DNA from: Amblyomma americanum
Taxonomy: Eukaryota > Arthropoda > Arachnida > Ixodida > Ixodidae
Assembly (NCBI RefSeq): GCF_052857255.1
Contig: NC_135506.1
Location: 80,447,618 to 80,511,617, forward strand
Direction of reading: 5' to 3'
DNA: 64,000 nucleotides
Below the pieces are notes generated by a model that saw nothing but the letters and a program-made list of their open reading frames with translations, searched no databases and was not told where the DNA came from. The stretch's first letter is position 1. Each line of letters starts with the position of its first letter. Position numbers and translations under genes: made by a program. Positions 44,793 through 55,667 of this stretch are shown here, piece after piece.

Positions 44793-45455
44793 CTATTGGG
44801 CGACACCCACGCGAATGTCGCGATAATAATCCAATTCCTCGGCGTGGAGACCACGCCTACTGCGACGCCTGCCGAATACGCCCCACGTTTTCACCACTGA
44901 GTGAAACGTCTGATGCGCCACTACACGCCGCCGGGCCTTGTCGGCACACCCGGGCAAGGCGCCTGCCGGTGGCGCTTGTTCGATTGTGCCTTGCACTATC
45001 TGGTTGCTAGGCAGGGGGACTTTCGGAGTGGTGCCAGGACCCGCGGCCACTGAACTCTGAGGTTGTTTTCTATCACCGGTCTTGTGGCCCGGTTGTTGCA
45101 GCCTTCGAAATTTGCCTTTGCATCTTGCGAGCCCGTAAGATGGGCGCCACCGCAGACGATGCGGGAGAGATTGCACTTGTGGGACGCCATGTAGCTGTCT
45201 TCGAGGAGTGCGACCGTTTGGCCGCAGTGTCCGCAGCGATTGTCTTGAGGATTCGGGCATAAGTCCACGTGGTGACCGATGGTGCCGCATCGGAAACACG
45301 CGGAAATAGTCCGCTTATATCCGCGCAACATAGTCACCACACTGTTATAGTGCATGTGACGCTGTACTCTACGTCCCACGAAGGTGCTCAGGGTAATTGT
45401 CGACTTCCCCAGCTTGCGGATGAAGGCTATGTCTCCTCCGTGCCACTGGACTTTA
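44793..45455 (-). pseudogene. I-group LINE 5, ORF1 fragment with CCHC knuckles
   Basis: Minus-strand frame from about 45455 reads KVQWHGGDIAFIRKLG, then CFRCGTIGHHVDLC (CCHC, about 45310-45270) and CGHCGQTV (second, incomplete knuckle). This is the nucleic-acid-binding half of an I-group ORF1, comparable with that of LINE 2 but not identical to any other copy here. It lies directly behind the 3' end of LINE 4, and no matching ORF2 follows, so it is a fragment of a separate element. A frame change occurs near 45000. Confidence 0.7.
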
Positions 45456-45489
45456 GATTTTCTTCTAAGCAAAATTTATTGCCACAGCG

Positions 45490-48400
45490 CATCAATGAAG
45501 AGTTAAGGTGTGATGAATGATGTAGTAAAGAATAAATGAATGAAAAAGGCGAGCTGATTTGATGAAGTGAAGTAGAGAACGATGGCACGGTACCTGCGTC
45601 CAGGCAATGAATGGAGCAGGGTTGATTGGTGAAAGACCCGCTACCATCAGGTGCGGGATCCTTATAGGCTTGAGAGCTGGGCAGTCCCACAGCAAGTGAT
45701 GAATGTCAGCTTCAATGTCCTCTTGTTTACATATCGGACACCCTGGCCGAGGAAACAATTCTCGGTACTGAGGCCACTTCCTAGTGACGGCTGGTTTGAG
45801 GGCAACGCCAACCAGGATACTCCCAAGCGCAACCTCCTCTGCACGCGTAAGACCGCGGGGAAGGATCACCGCACACGGAGGGATGAGAGCTCGTGTGCGG
45901 CGCCGGAGGGCAGCTTTTCTTGATGAAAGGAGGTTAAAATTGTCCAAATGAAGGAGCCGAGGCAGTGATGAGTGGATTTCCAGGGCGGGTCGCTAAATCT
46001 GCCTGGCTTTGATAGGTCAGCAAATCCCGTGGGACCCACTCAATACGTGCTGGCTGCAAAATGCGTGCCGCAAGCCGGTGGATGTCCTGAAATCGTTGAA
46101 CACTGGCTAACACGCCGTGGCAACCGGACAACTTGAAGAGCGTCAGTGCGGATAACAACGCGCACCGCAGGTAGCATAGTTGTGTCGGCCACGGAGCAGA
46201 ATGCTTCTTGAACTGCAGCGAGCTCAGCACAAATGGACGAAGGGGGTTCCGTAAGCTGAAACCAAGAGGTTTGATTCATGGCAGGTCTGCACGGGCAGTA
46301 GATAGCTGTTATTGCTTTGCAGTCTTGCATGCTTTCGTCTACGTAGACAACAGTGAAACATTCAGGCAGGCAAGCATCTTGTTCCTCAAATTTATGGCGA
46401 AGCAACGATGCCGAATTAGGAGATGTTAGCTGGCGATTATCTGTTGGGTTTTTGTCGCTGAGATGTACAAACTTCCATAGGGGAAGCACTGGCGTTGGGT
46501 TCTTAAGAATGGAGTGTGACGTTGCATAAGTCCACAGTGCATGTGTGGAGTGCGATAGACTGGCCTTAATGGTGTGTGCTTCACGGCGCGGCTGCACCAG
46601 CTCATTATTGGTATTAAGCTGCGCATTCTCTTGTATATCTGTCACCGGTGTGATACGTAGAACGCACGTAATGGTTCTCATAGCTTCTCGGTTCGCGGCT
46701 TCAAGCCGATCCCATTGGGCTCTTCTAAGATGTGGAAACTGGGCTTGATAAACAATACGGGGCTGCAGAACTGCCCTCACCAATTGCCGTGCAGCGAACG
46801 AGCCTGCGCCACCACTTTTAGGAGAAATTCTTCTAATCAAACACAAAGATTGAATAGCTTGCATTTTTGCCTGAGAAATACATGCAGTCGCTGATGCTGA
46901 TTAGTGAATCATTAAGCCAAGGATGTTTACACCCGGACATTCTTGTAGTGAGATGCCTGATAGACAAAGACGGATTGGACTTGTAGCATGTTTATGGAGT
47001 CCCCAGCGGTTGGCGCCTGACGTGTATGTTGTTTTATGCACGGGTAGCTGAAGTCCGATGGTTGATGTGTGATTAGAGGTAACATCCAAGGCAGATTGAA
47101 GGGCAGCCTCCTGAGTACAGAGATATTGGTGAGTACTCCACATCGTGATGTCGTCAGTGTACTAAAGAAATTTTGTGTCACGGATGTCTTGTAAGCGCGA
47201 AGCCAGTGGGAAGAAAGCAATATAAATAACGTCGGTGACAATACTGATCCCTGTGGCATGCCGCAGAGAGACATAATCCGACTACTTCGCCATTGAGGCG
47301 TATTTGAAATTTTTTGCCTTCCAAAAATGATGGGACAAAACTACGCACTCTAATAGGGAGATGAAGCATGTCAGTGGTGTTCAGAATGGCTGCACGACTG
47401 ATATTGTCATATGCCTTTTCAACGTCCATTGCGAAAACAGCACGCGCATTGCGGCTGCGGGTAGATGACAACACTGCAGATGCCAAGACAGCCAACCCGT
47501 CCTCTGTACCAATATAATGACGAAAGCCGATTTGTGCGAGCTGATCAGAGACGTGCTGCTCTAGCCACCATGACAGTCGTGTGGCTAGCATTTTCTCCGC
47601 GAGCTTGCACAGCGTAGGAGTTACTGAGATAGGTCGCAAGTTGGCAAGGTCTGTCGGAAGCTCTCCTGGTTTCGGTATAGGAATCACAACAGCAGATTTT
47701 CAGCTCTCGAGCACTACGTCATCCGACCATACTTTGTTTATGGTGTCTAGTAGTTGAGGGAGTGCAGCGCTACACAGGGTCTAGTACACCTCGTACAGAA
47801 TATTGTCCGGGCCATACGCTGTTTTACGTTTCGCATCATTTATTGCAGCCCGCCACTCAGGCATAGAGAATGGACACGCAATACCATTTACGTCGACATC
47901 TGACGGCATTTGTTATACATGCGCTGGTATGCCTGCCATCTTTAAACTTGCGGCTGAAGAAGGCACAGGAGCGTATTTAGAAAAAACTTTCGCGCTGCTT
48001 CTTTGACGAAATCATCTGGCGACAAGTTAGCCGCGAAGCACGCGGTTGCTGCTGAGTCAGTGGAACGGCGACCGCGTTCCATTGTACTGATTTTTCGCCA
48101 GCGAGAGGGATTCGACAATTTTTCATAAAATTGTTCGCACCACGCATGCAACTGCCTTCGAGAGAGGTAGCGTTTACATTTGCGTGCCTTACCTGTAAGA
48201 TAGTGCAATCGCGTACGTGTCTGCGACGGAGGGTCTCGCGTAGCAGCCAGCTCCGCTTGACGGAGTGCCGCCCACAAGTTAAGGAGGCCGAGGTCTGGTG
48301 CCGGTCGACCGACATGAGTCGATGCGGTAATTGTATCACTGTTGAGTGCTGTTTGTATGCGCTCAACAAGGATTGGCGAAGAATCTGAAGAGAGATTGTC

Positions 48401-49171
48401 CATACAGGATCGAAAACTGTACCAGGTGATCACAGAACATTCATAACGTAAAGGGCGGAAATGTGAGGTGTGAAGACCGATGATGGTAGGGTGATGATCA
48501 CTTTCCCAGCAATCTGGCTCCATGTGCCAGAAGCGAGTACCCGGGCCCGACCACCAAGTCAAGTCTTGAGCATTGGAAGCACTGCGAGTTTGACGCACTG
48601 GCCGTGTTGCTGTCCCAGGATGGTTGAGCAGCACAAATTGTTCATCCGTGAAGGCTTCCCGCAATCGCCTGCGACGAGGGCTTGAAGTGGGTTACCCTCA
48701 ATCCTGGTGAGGGGCGTTATTGTCGCCTCCGACTAAAATCGGACACCCGGGATTCTGTCGACGGACAGTTGTTAACCAGCCAAGATGAATACGGGAGGAA
48801 GCACCACCGGCTGGTCTAACGTAAAATGAAACGACCACAACGATTCCCTTCTTAAATTTCGCAGCCACTGCCACTACCTCTTGATACGACGTGCACCAGT
48901 TTTAGAGATCAAGACGTGCGTGTGGAAATTGTGAGTCCACATACACCGCCGCCTTTCCTGGGGGAGCAGCAGTTTGTACTCGACGGTCTATCATTGAAGG
49001 AGACATGTAGGCACTGAAGCCTGGAATCGATGGCAAGGCGTTTGTTTCCTGTAGGAACATGGCCCATTCTTGGAGGTTGTGATTCTGTAGTCGGGTCTTG
49101 AGCTCTCCTGCCTTCGTGGAAATGTCTCTGCAGTTCCACTGCAGCACACCAGCACGACTGGAACTTGCCAT
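45490..49171 (-). pseudogene. LINE 4 ORF2: endonuclease, RT, RNase H, zinc finger
   Basis: Starts MASSSRAGVLQWNCRDIS at 49171. Endonuclease continues with MFLQETNAL and ILVGGDNNAPH (about 48730) and then WESDHHPTI (about 48510). RT: PIPKPGELPTDLANLRPIS (about 47680), MDVEKAYDNISR (about 47440), MPQGSVLSPTLF (about 47255) and YTDD (47150-47161). RNase H: VVYVDES (about 46360), CAELAAVQEA and IRTDALQVV. The C-terminal finger CPICKQEDIEADIHHLLWDC lies near 45740-45680. Stops and shifts occur near 48900, 48700, 47780, 47690, 47200 and 46890, so it is inactive. Confidence 0.8.
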
Positions 49172-49180
49172 TTCTAGTTA

Positions 49181-51019
49181 CTAGCCCAAGCGATGTAGGA
49201 TCACAGGCGTCAGGTTGGACAACTGGTTGACCATAAACCGGAGTAAAGAAGTCGCAGACTTGTCCAATGGCATTGCAGTAATCAAAGAAGAGGCGGCAGG
49301 AAATGACACTGGTGGGCGGCAGGGAGGCGAGGTTGCGGTGCCATTGATAGATGTGGCGGATGATTCCGCTGCCCGTCTACGCCGAGCGACCAGTTCACGG
49401 TGTTGCCGGAGCTTGGTGCCCTTTGCTAAAAGAAGTGCGATTTGCTCGTCGACAGCGGCCATATCGTCTGGCGGTAGTTCAGGCACAGTGTGCTGGTTTG
49501 TTGACTCATTCCATAAGTGTTCTTTTGGCGCAGTATTTTTAGAAGGCTGCTGAGCTGAAGGATCATGCGAGGTGTGCTCAAGGAGCTCCGGCCATTCGTC
49601 GTCGTCTCACTGGGGAGCTGCGAAGCGATTGGATGTCTGCAGTGAAGTTATACTGTCATGTATTGGCTAGCGCGTAGTCATTTGACTAAGAGCCTTTTGT
49701 ATTGCCTTTTGTTCTCTCGGACGGCTTGAAGATGTTATCTCGTGGTCGTCGGATTTGCAAAGGCCGCATCGGTAAGCCACTTTGCCTTCCAATGTACTTT
49801 CGCCGGCAGCAGTGAAGGGGCAGGATCTGCGCATATGCCCAGTACGGAAGCAGTGTTAGCAATAAACCACACTCGGTTTATATGGCCGAGGCCGCAAAAT
49901 AGAGCAATAATAAATAGTACAGGCGGGCTGGTAGTGCCAGAGGGCCTTGCAAGGTGACTGTGCAAAAGCGCCCCTTTCCCACGCGTCGTACCTGGATGAC
50001 ATGGTGCGTCGGACAGTTCAGCTCACACTGGAGAGCAGTTTGATCCTCAGTGATATCGACGTTGTAGACGACGCAGCGCTGCAAGTCGGAGCCTTGAATT
50101 AAATACACTTCTACTGGCAGTGAGATTTCGCTTGCTGGTGAAATACTGGTGAGCGTTTACAGCCGTTCTACGGCAGCCAGAGTCGGAAGCCACACTGCAA
50201 TCGTGTTGGACATTGTCCTGGCTGAGAAGCCCCGAAAGCCTTTGGTTCCAAGGCACGCGCCTCGGTTAGCTTGTAAAATCTTGTTCTGTATATCCGTGAG
50301 GCTTTTGTTGGCCAGTGATTTAATGTTCACTTTGTAAGAAGACGATCCGGGTGTAGGCTCCACCGAGTTATCGATCGTAAGACGAGTGCGCTTACCTTGG
50401 GTGCAATCACTTGGCGAAGATGAAATCGGTTGGGTGTCGTTTGAGGGACGCTTGTGAAGTGCGCGAGAGCACTTTTGCACAGGTGGAGGTGCCGATAAGT
50501 CCATTGAAATGCCCTGTTCGTCATGCGGTGAGGTTTGAGGCCCAACCAGTGGTGTAGCGTTGATGGCCATGTGCCCAGGTGGCAGATCCCTCACGAGCAG
50601 TCCGGCATTTTGGGAAGGCAGGAGGGGTACAAAGCTGGACCTGGCGCCGCGGATGAGGTGTCGATTGCGTGGCAGGTGCTGCCACGAGAGACGCCGGCAG
50701 AGCTACCTCCGCCAGCGTGACAGCGGAGCACTAACCTAGCGTCAGTGCCCAGCTCAGCTGCACTCATGCAAGGTTCCATGGAGGCCTCAGACGGTGAGAG
50801 GACGTCAGGAGCTTCTTCAGAAGGCGAAGATGCACTTCTCTTTAAATAGTGCACGTATTTACGTGGATGGCGAAGTTTTTCTGAAGAGCGATGTGCAGCC
50901 ACTTTGGCAAAGACACACTTTCTTCTGAATTTAAATTTCAGGATGGTAGAAGTTTCCTGCTCATGAACCATAATAATCCCCCTGCAGACTTTACCGTCGA
51001 CTTTGGCGTGGCTGACCAT
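49181..51019 (-). pseudogene. LINE 4 ORF1 (Gag-like)
   Basis: A first frame (51019-50591) is basic with a Ser/Glu-rich end. It is followed in another frame by 50594-50110 with YKVNIKSLANKSLTDIQNKI and the RNA-binding-like VEVYLIQGSDLQRCVVYNVD. Around 49930-49870 a damaged knuckle reads CGLGHINRV. A last piece (49486-49181) has a short coiled coil (EQIALLLAKGTKLRQH). I infer a Gag-like ORF1, but its start is uncertain. Confidence 0.6.
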
Positions 51020-51124
51020 GGGGATGCAGCCATTGGATGACTTAAAGGGGTAGGGTCATCAATTTTTCACGCCATAATAAGTTTGTATGGGCTTCATCTG
51101 TATGTAAGGTCACTTACGGCGAAC

Positions 51125-52250
51125 TATTGGACGCAACAAGCGCTTGAAATATATTTTAATTGAGCTTCACAGAGTTCCTAAGTGCTCATTCGCACAATAA
51201 AGGGCCATCGCTAGTGTTATAGGTGGTGACGTAGAGCCCTGGGAACGATATCACTCAGTAGCAGTGGCATCACGACAGAGTAACGTGACGTATTATGAAC
51301 GGCGACGCGCGACATCGGCGAGGCGCGGCTTCGGCGACTCAGCCGTCGGTGTGCTGATCGGCATATATGCTGTTGCTAACGCACCAACCAGCACCTTATA
51401 TCGGCGGCTGAGCGTTACCTTCACGTCTATGAGACGATGGATCTCTTCTTTGCACCTTCCCTGTAATATGAATAAATGAAACGAGCGCCTACATTTCGTA
51501 TGTTACTCTTCGGCTCTCCTGCAATACGAACAGGGCTAGCGAGTCCGCCGCGTTCGTATGTGCAAAGTCGGCGATAGTGGAGAGCAAGTTATCAAGTTTT
51601 AGATGATACATGTAATCATCGAGCGCAGTTTTGACAAAAGTGACCTGAAATTCAGGATCGCTTACATCTTAGGACGCAAATACATTAAGCGTGATGCGTC
51701 GGTGCTAGGCGGTGTGAGCCCGTCTGACGGTCAACGCTGCAGACGCCCGCGGCGGTAGGTACAGTCGTCGGCGTCGCTTGAGGGCAGCACATTAGGCCGT
51801 TTTATTTATCTCAATTGGGCGCCAAACATATATTTAGACAAACCAATTTAAATTCGAGTACTGGATGGATGGGAAAAAGCAGTTAGCAGTTACAACGAGT
51901 CAGAAACGCCAGTCCTATGCGTTGTCAACAACCTGGCTATGAAGCATTCTCCAGGCTGACGCTCGCATTCTTCGGCGATTCTTGCAACGTTATCGCACTG
52001 CGCAAACAAGTAAACAAAGAACGGGGGCAAAAGAGATGAGCTTGCTTAACCTAACTGAAACGCAGCTTGCTATTCATGCCAAAATAACGAGAAATTGGTG
52101 CCTGTGTACAGATGCAGATATGTAAACAAAAGTAGCGCCGTGATGAGGTCATCGTCAGGTGCGCATTCCTAGAAGAGTTATGTAGCACTTCGGTCAATTC
52201 TGAACCCTGTACAATTATCTCGAAACATTCATATAGCGAATACATGGACT
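51125..52250 (+). repeat. Dispersed repeat X, copy 2
   Basis: Second copy of the 4605-5750 repeat, starting near GCAACAAGCGC and ending at AGCGAATACATGG. Non-coding. Repeats Z and Y follow within 0.6 kb. Confidence 0.7.
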
Positions 52251-52459
52251 GTTTACTAAACCAGCAGCAGATATAATCCGCAGCTACGGGATCCTGAGCA
52301 GTCTCGCATCGCAGGAGCGCGGGCGGCGAGAACTGAAGACAGAGACGGATATTGGTCAGTAGGAAAAGTGAGGCATCGTGTCGCTGTAATGTGATCAGGG
52401 TGAGCTGCGGGCTACCGACACAGACGCCTGCCAAGCATCGGCGTTGGCGTGGCAAATCT

Positions 52460-52655
52460 TAATACAGTAGTAGTAGTAAATGGTTTTTATTAAAATAATA
52501 ATTAAAAGGGATGAAAACATATTTGCTGACCCCAGCATCTGCCATTGATACTAAAGCGCCTAGGCTGGGACAGCGAAAATAAAGGATTGGAGGCAGAATG
52601 GAGAAATGAAATAAAAGAGGTGAGGGGACAGGAAGAGAGGATAGTGCGAGAGGTA
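52460..52655 (-). repeat. Dispersed repeat Z, copy 2
   Basis: Same landmarks as 17457-17645, including the GTA repeat at the left end (52468-52478). It lies between repeats X and Y. Confidence 0.6.
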
Positions 52656-52820
52656 ATAACGCAGAAATACAACGCTGAAATCACATTGGCATACGCGGTA
52701 TGGCGATTGAGATCGGCCGAAGCGAGCCGCTTGATTTCAGGATTCAGTGTCGTGCTCTCTCGCTTGGCTTTCTTAAGCATAACGCAGGACCGACCAAGTT
52801 TGTGGGCACATGATTTAGAA

Positions 52821-53115
52821 AGTCGCTGCAATGCACAGCACCTGTACGAGTGCAGACGACGCAGCAATACGTGCGTCACAGCTTTTGGGGCCCATGTGAC
52901 TAGGGGTTGCTGCACTTCTCTGATCGTGACATCGCACCACACCTCGGCGCTGAGAAACCGAAACCAAAATCGCTCAGTATAAGTAATGCAATAAAAACTA
53001 TTTACCGCACTTATATAAATTGCCCAGCGTGCATCACGCGTCCTGGGGCAGTACGCAACGCTTGAAACAGAAAACGCGCCAACCAAAAATCTGGTGTCCC
53101 CACAACTTTAAAGGC
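52821..53115 (+). repeat. Dispersed repeat Y, copy 2
   Basis: Second copy of 10345-10672; CGCCAACCAAAAAT and TGGTGTC mark its right end. Non-coding. Confidence 0.7.
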
Positions 53116-53137
53116 GCTCACACAAGGCAGTAAACGA

Positions 53138-53245
53138 TAATTAGTTTTGGGGGAAAGGAAATGGCGCAGTATTTGTCTCACATCTCGGCGGACACCTGAA
53201 CCGCGCCTTACAGGAAGGGATAAAGGATGGAGTAAAGGTTGAGAG
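53138..53245 (-). repeat. SINE tail unit without head
   Basis: TTAGTTTTGGGGGAAAGG, the GGCGCAGTATTTGTCTCAC core and ACCTGAACCGCGCC, then a purine run. The SINE body and tRNA-like head that should follow are missing; a different sequence (TTGGCCGTGGCCTAGC) takes their place. Confidence 0.65.
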
Positions 53246-53645
53246 GGAGAAAATTGGCCGTGGCCTAGCTGGGCTATAGAGTATACGTAGCTAAAGCTAA
53301 GGCATGGCATGGTTAGCCTTTGATAACCTTGATTGCAAGTCCAGTTTAGTCTGGTTGTCTAGCTTTGCTGTTGTCGCATTATCCCCTTCACCGTTTTGTC
53401 ATATCAACGAATTTCTTAACAGATCTTCTTATTTTTTATTCCTGATTTTGATTATTATTGCAATAAAAAGCATGCATTCGATCTTTAAAAAATATTTGAA
53501 GCAAACATGACGTCAAATTAGCATTTCAAATTTATTATTTTTTACTATACAGAAAACCAACTTCCTGCTGGCAATTAGCGATAAAAATTAAAGAATGACC
53601 ACAGCCAACAATTTCTTAACTCTTTCACTGAGTTGTGGTCACCAA
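53246..53645. other. Stretch without recognised gene
   Basis: A/T-rich; nothing recognised. A short GGCATGGCATGG tandem lies at about 53300. Confidence 0.3.
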
Positions 53646-53651
53646 CAGTTG

Positions 53652-55645
53652 ATTGATTGATTGATTGATTGATTCCATTTTATTTATCAACATTCATACA
53701 AGGCATGCTTGTGAAGACATCTGGATCCCTAGCTAAAAGCTTGTTGGGATCCATGCAATTCAGTTTCAAAGAAAATTGCAGGCATAACTAAAATTATTTA
53801 CATACATATAAAAGCTCATGAAATTAGAACTACATAAATGGGTACATAGAGCAACAATATTCAGAGCACCAAACCTCTTTTACATATGCATACAAGCACA
53901 CAAAAATACATGAAAAGAAAAAACGCTGGCTTCACTCAATGTTTATAATATTTCTTCAATGACTCAGGAAGAGTTTTACTATGTTTGAGTTCACTTGGAA
54001 GCTTGGTCCACAGCTTAATACCAACATGGGCCATCCTTTTTTCTCCATAGACGTTTTACGTTTTCGGAAGAAGGAAATTTCTATGAGTGGCGTTGCGAGT
54101 GCATAGTGGTGGGATACAGAATAGCGATGAGTGTAACGGGTAATTGTCTTTAAGGCATGTGTGTATTGTCAGGACAGTCCTGTATTCAAGTAATGATTGT
54201 AGTGGCAGTATATTCATCTGTTTAAAAAGAGGAGCAGTCTGGGCGTTGTATCCTGAATGTGAAATGAATCGAATTGCCCTTTTTTGCAAGACCCTAAGTG
54301 GTTCCAAATAAGATCGGTAGGTGTGGCCCCATGATTCAATGCAATATGATAACTGGCTTTGAAAAATTGAGATATAAATAATTCTGAGTATGTCATTACC
54401 AAAATAATCTCGGCATTTGTACAGTGCAAAGCATGCTGCAGCTACCTTTTACAAAGCGCCTGAATGTATGGCTTCCAGTGAAGGTTCTCATCTAGAATTA
54501 TTCCAAGATAAGTGATGCTATTGACAAGTGCAATAGGTGTTCCCAGCCATTGCACGGAAGGCAGGTTTTCATGTATGATTTTTCTGGCGCTCCTAAATAT
54601 TATGCATTTTGTCTTATTATCATTTACAACAAGTTTATTTGAAATAAACCAGCTGCACAAAGTTTCCAATTCTCGGTTTGCGGTGCTAATAAGTTCCGTT
54701 GTAGATTCATGAGCATATAGAAGAGCAGTGTCGTCAGCATACATAAAAACAGAGAAGTGTTGTGTGAAATGCGGCAGGTCATTAATATACAAGGAAAAAA
54801 AATCGGCCCAAGGACTGAACACTGAAGCAAACCAGCCGTAACTGTTTCAAAGTCAGATTTTACACCGCTAAGTTGGATCATTTGCCGCCGATTATTGAGA
54901 TAACTTCTGAAGAATTCTAAACTGATACCTCTAAACCCGTAATGCACCAGCTTTTTCAGTAAAATTTTGTGATCAACAGTGTCAAAAGTTTTCTTGATAT
55001 CCAAGAAAATTCCTAAGACTATTTTATTATCATTTAGGAAAGTGTTGATCGTGTCTGTTAGCGATATGACGGCCGTACCAGTTGATCTGTTTGGTCTAAA
55101 GCCGTGTTGTTGAGGAGATAGCAAGGCTTCTTTCTCGAGAAATATTTTCACTCTCTTTGTAACAAGTTTTTCAAAAAGTGTGTTTATGCAGCTTAATATG
55201 GAAATTGGGCGGTAATTCTCAACGTGGTTACGGTCACCATTTTTGTGAATCGGTACCATTCTAGCTAGCTTAAGGAGATCGGGATAGGTGGAGGAATAGA
55301 AGGCAAAGTTGAAGATTTTTTCAACTGGCTCGCATAAGATATCAATGCATTACTTCAGCGCAATAGAGGCAACGCCATCACATCCAGTAGATAATTTCGA
55401 TGGAAAATGAGTAGCTGTATATACAATCTCATTCACTGTAATATCATGGTATGCAAAGGTCACTACAATGTTTTGCGGAGGAGGGAGGTACTCAGTGCAG
55501 GGGCAAGTATTTCCTATACTAGCACCAATAGTGGAAAAATATACATTGAACGTTGTAACTAGATTTTCAATGGAGAACCCCAAGATTTCTATGTCCGGCA
55601 TAATAAAACGATTTGCTACGGGTTTAATAACAGAGTTAATGATCT
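53652..55645 (-). mobile_element. CR1/L2-like LINE, 5' end at duplication breakpoint
   Basis: Minus-strand LINE whose 3' end is a TTGA/ATCA-type tetranucleotide repeat (53652-53676) after a long A/T-rich 3' untranslated region. The coding part ends near 54056 and runs up to 55645, exactly where the slipped repeat at the inverted-arm junction begins. Repeats of this tetranucleotide type at the 3' end are usual for CR1/L2-group elements. Confidence 0.75.
54056..55645 (-). pseudogene. CR1/L2-like reverse transcriptase
   Basis: Codons are open up to 55645 (QIINSVIKPVANRF). Then comes VPIHKNGDRNHVENYRPIS (about 55250), LSPQQHGFRPNRST, GIFLDIKKTFDTVDH (motif A, about 55010), LLQCSVLGP where PQGSVLGP is expected, FMYADDTALLYA (YADD at 54730-54741), TYLGIILDENL, and near the end LQKRAIRFIS and LPLQSLLEYR. 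There are several frameshifts (about 55370-55260, 54790-54820, 54440, 54310). No endonuclease or RNase H is present on this piece. Confidence 0.75.
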
Positions 55646-55667
55646 GCCTTAATGCCTTAATGCCTTA

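Larger units (their letters stand above)
45463..51019 (-). mobile_element. I-group LINE 4, near full length, degraded
   Basis: Minus-strand element with ORF1 (about 51019-49180) and ORF2 (49171 to about 45490), ending in AATAAATTTTGC at about 45475-45463. Length and domain order fit a complete I-group LINE. Frames are broken in many places. Its RT has YTDD rather than YADD, and its sequence is well diverged from LINEs 1-3, so it represents another lineage. No target duplication found. Confidence 0.8.

Noticed and set aside
53652..53676. Independent microsatellite
   Set aside because: It sits exactly at the 3' end of the CR1/L2-like LINE, where such repeats are expected.
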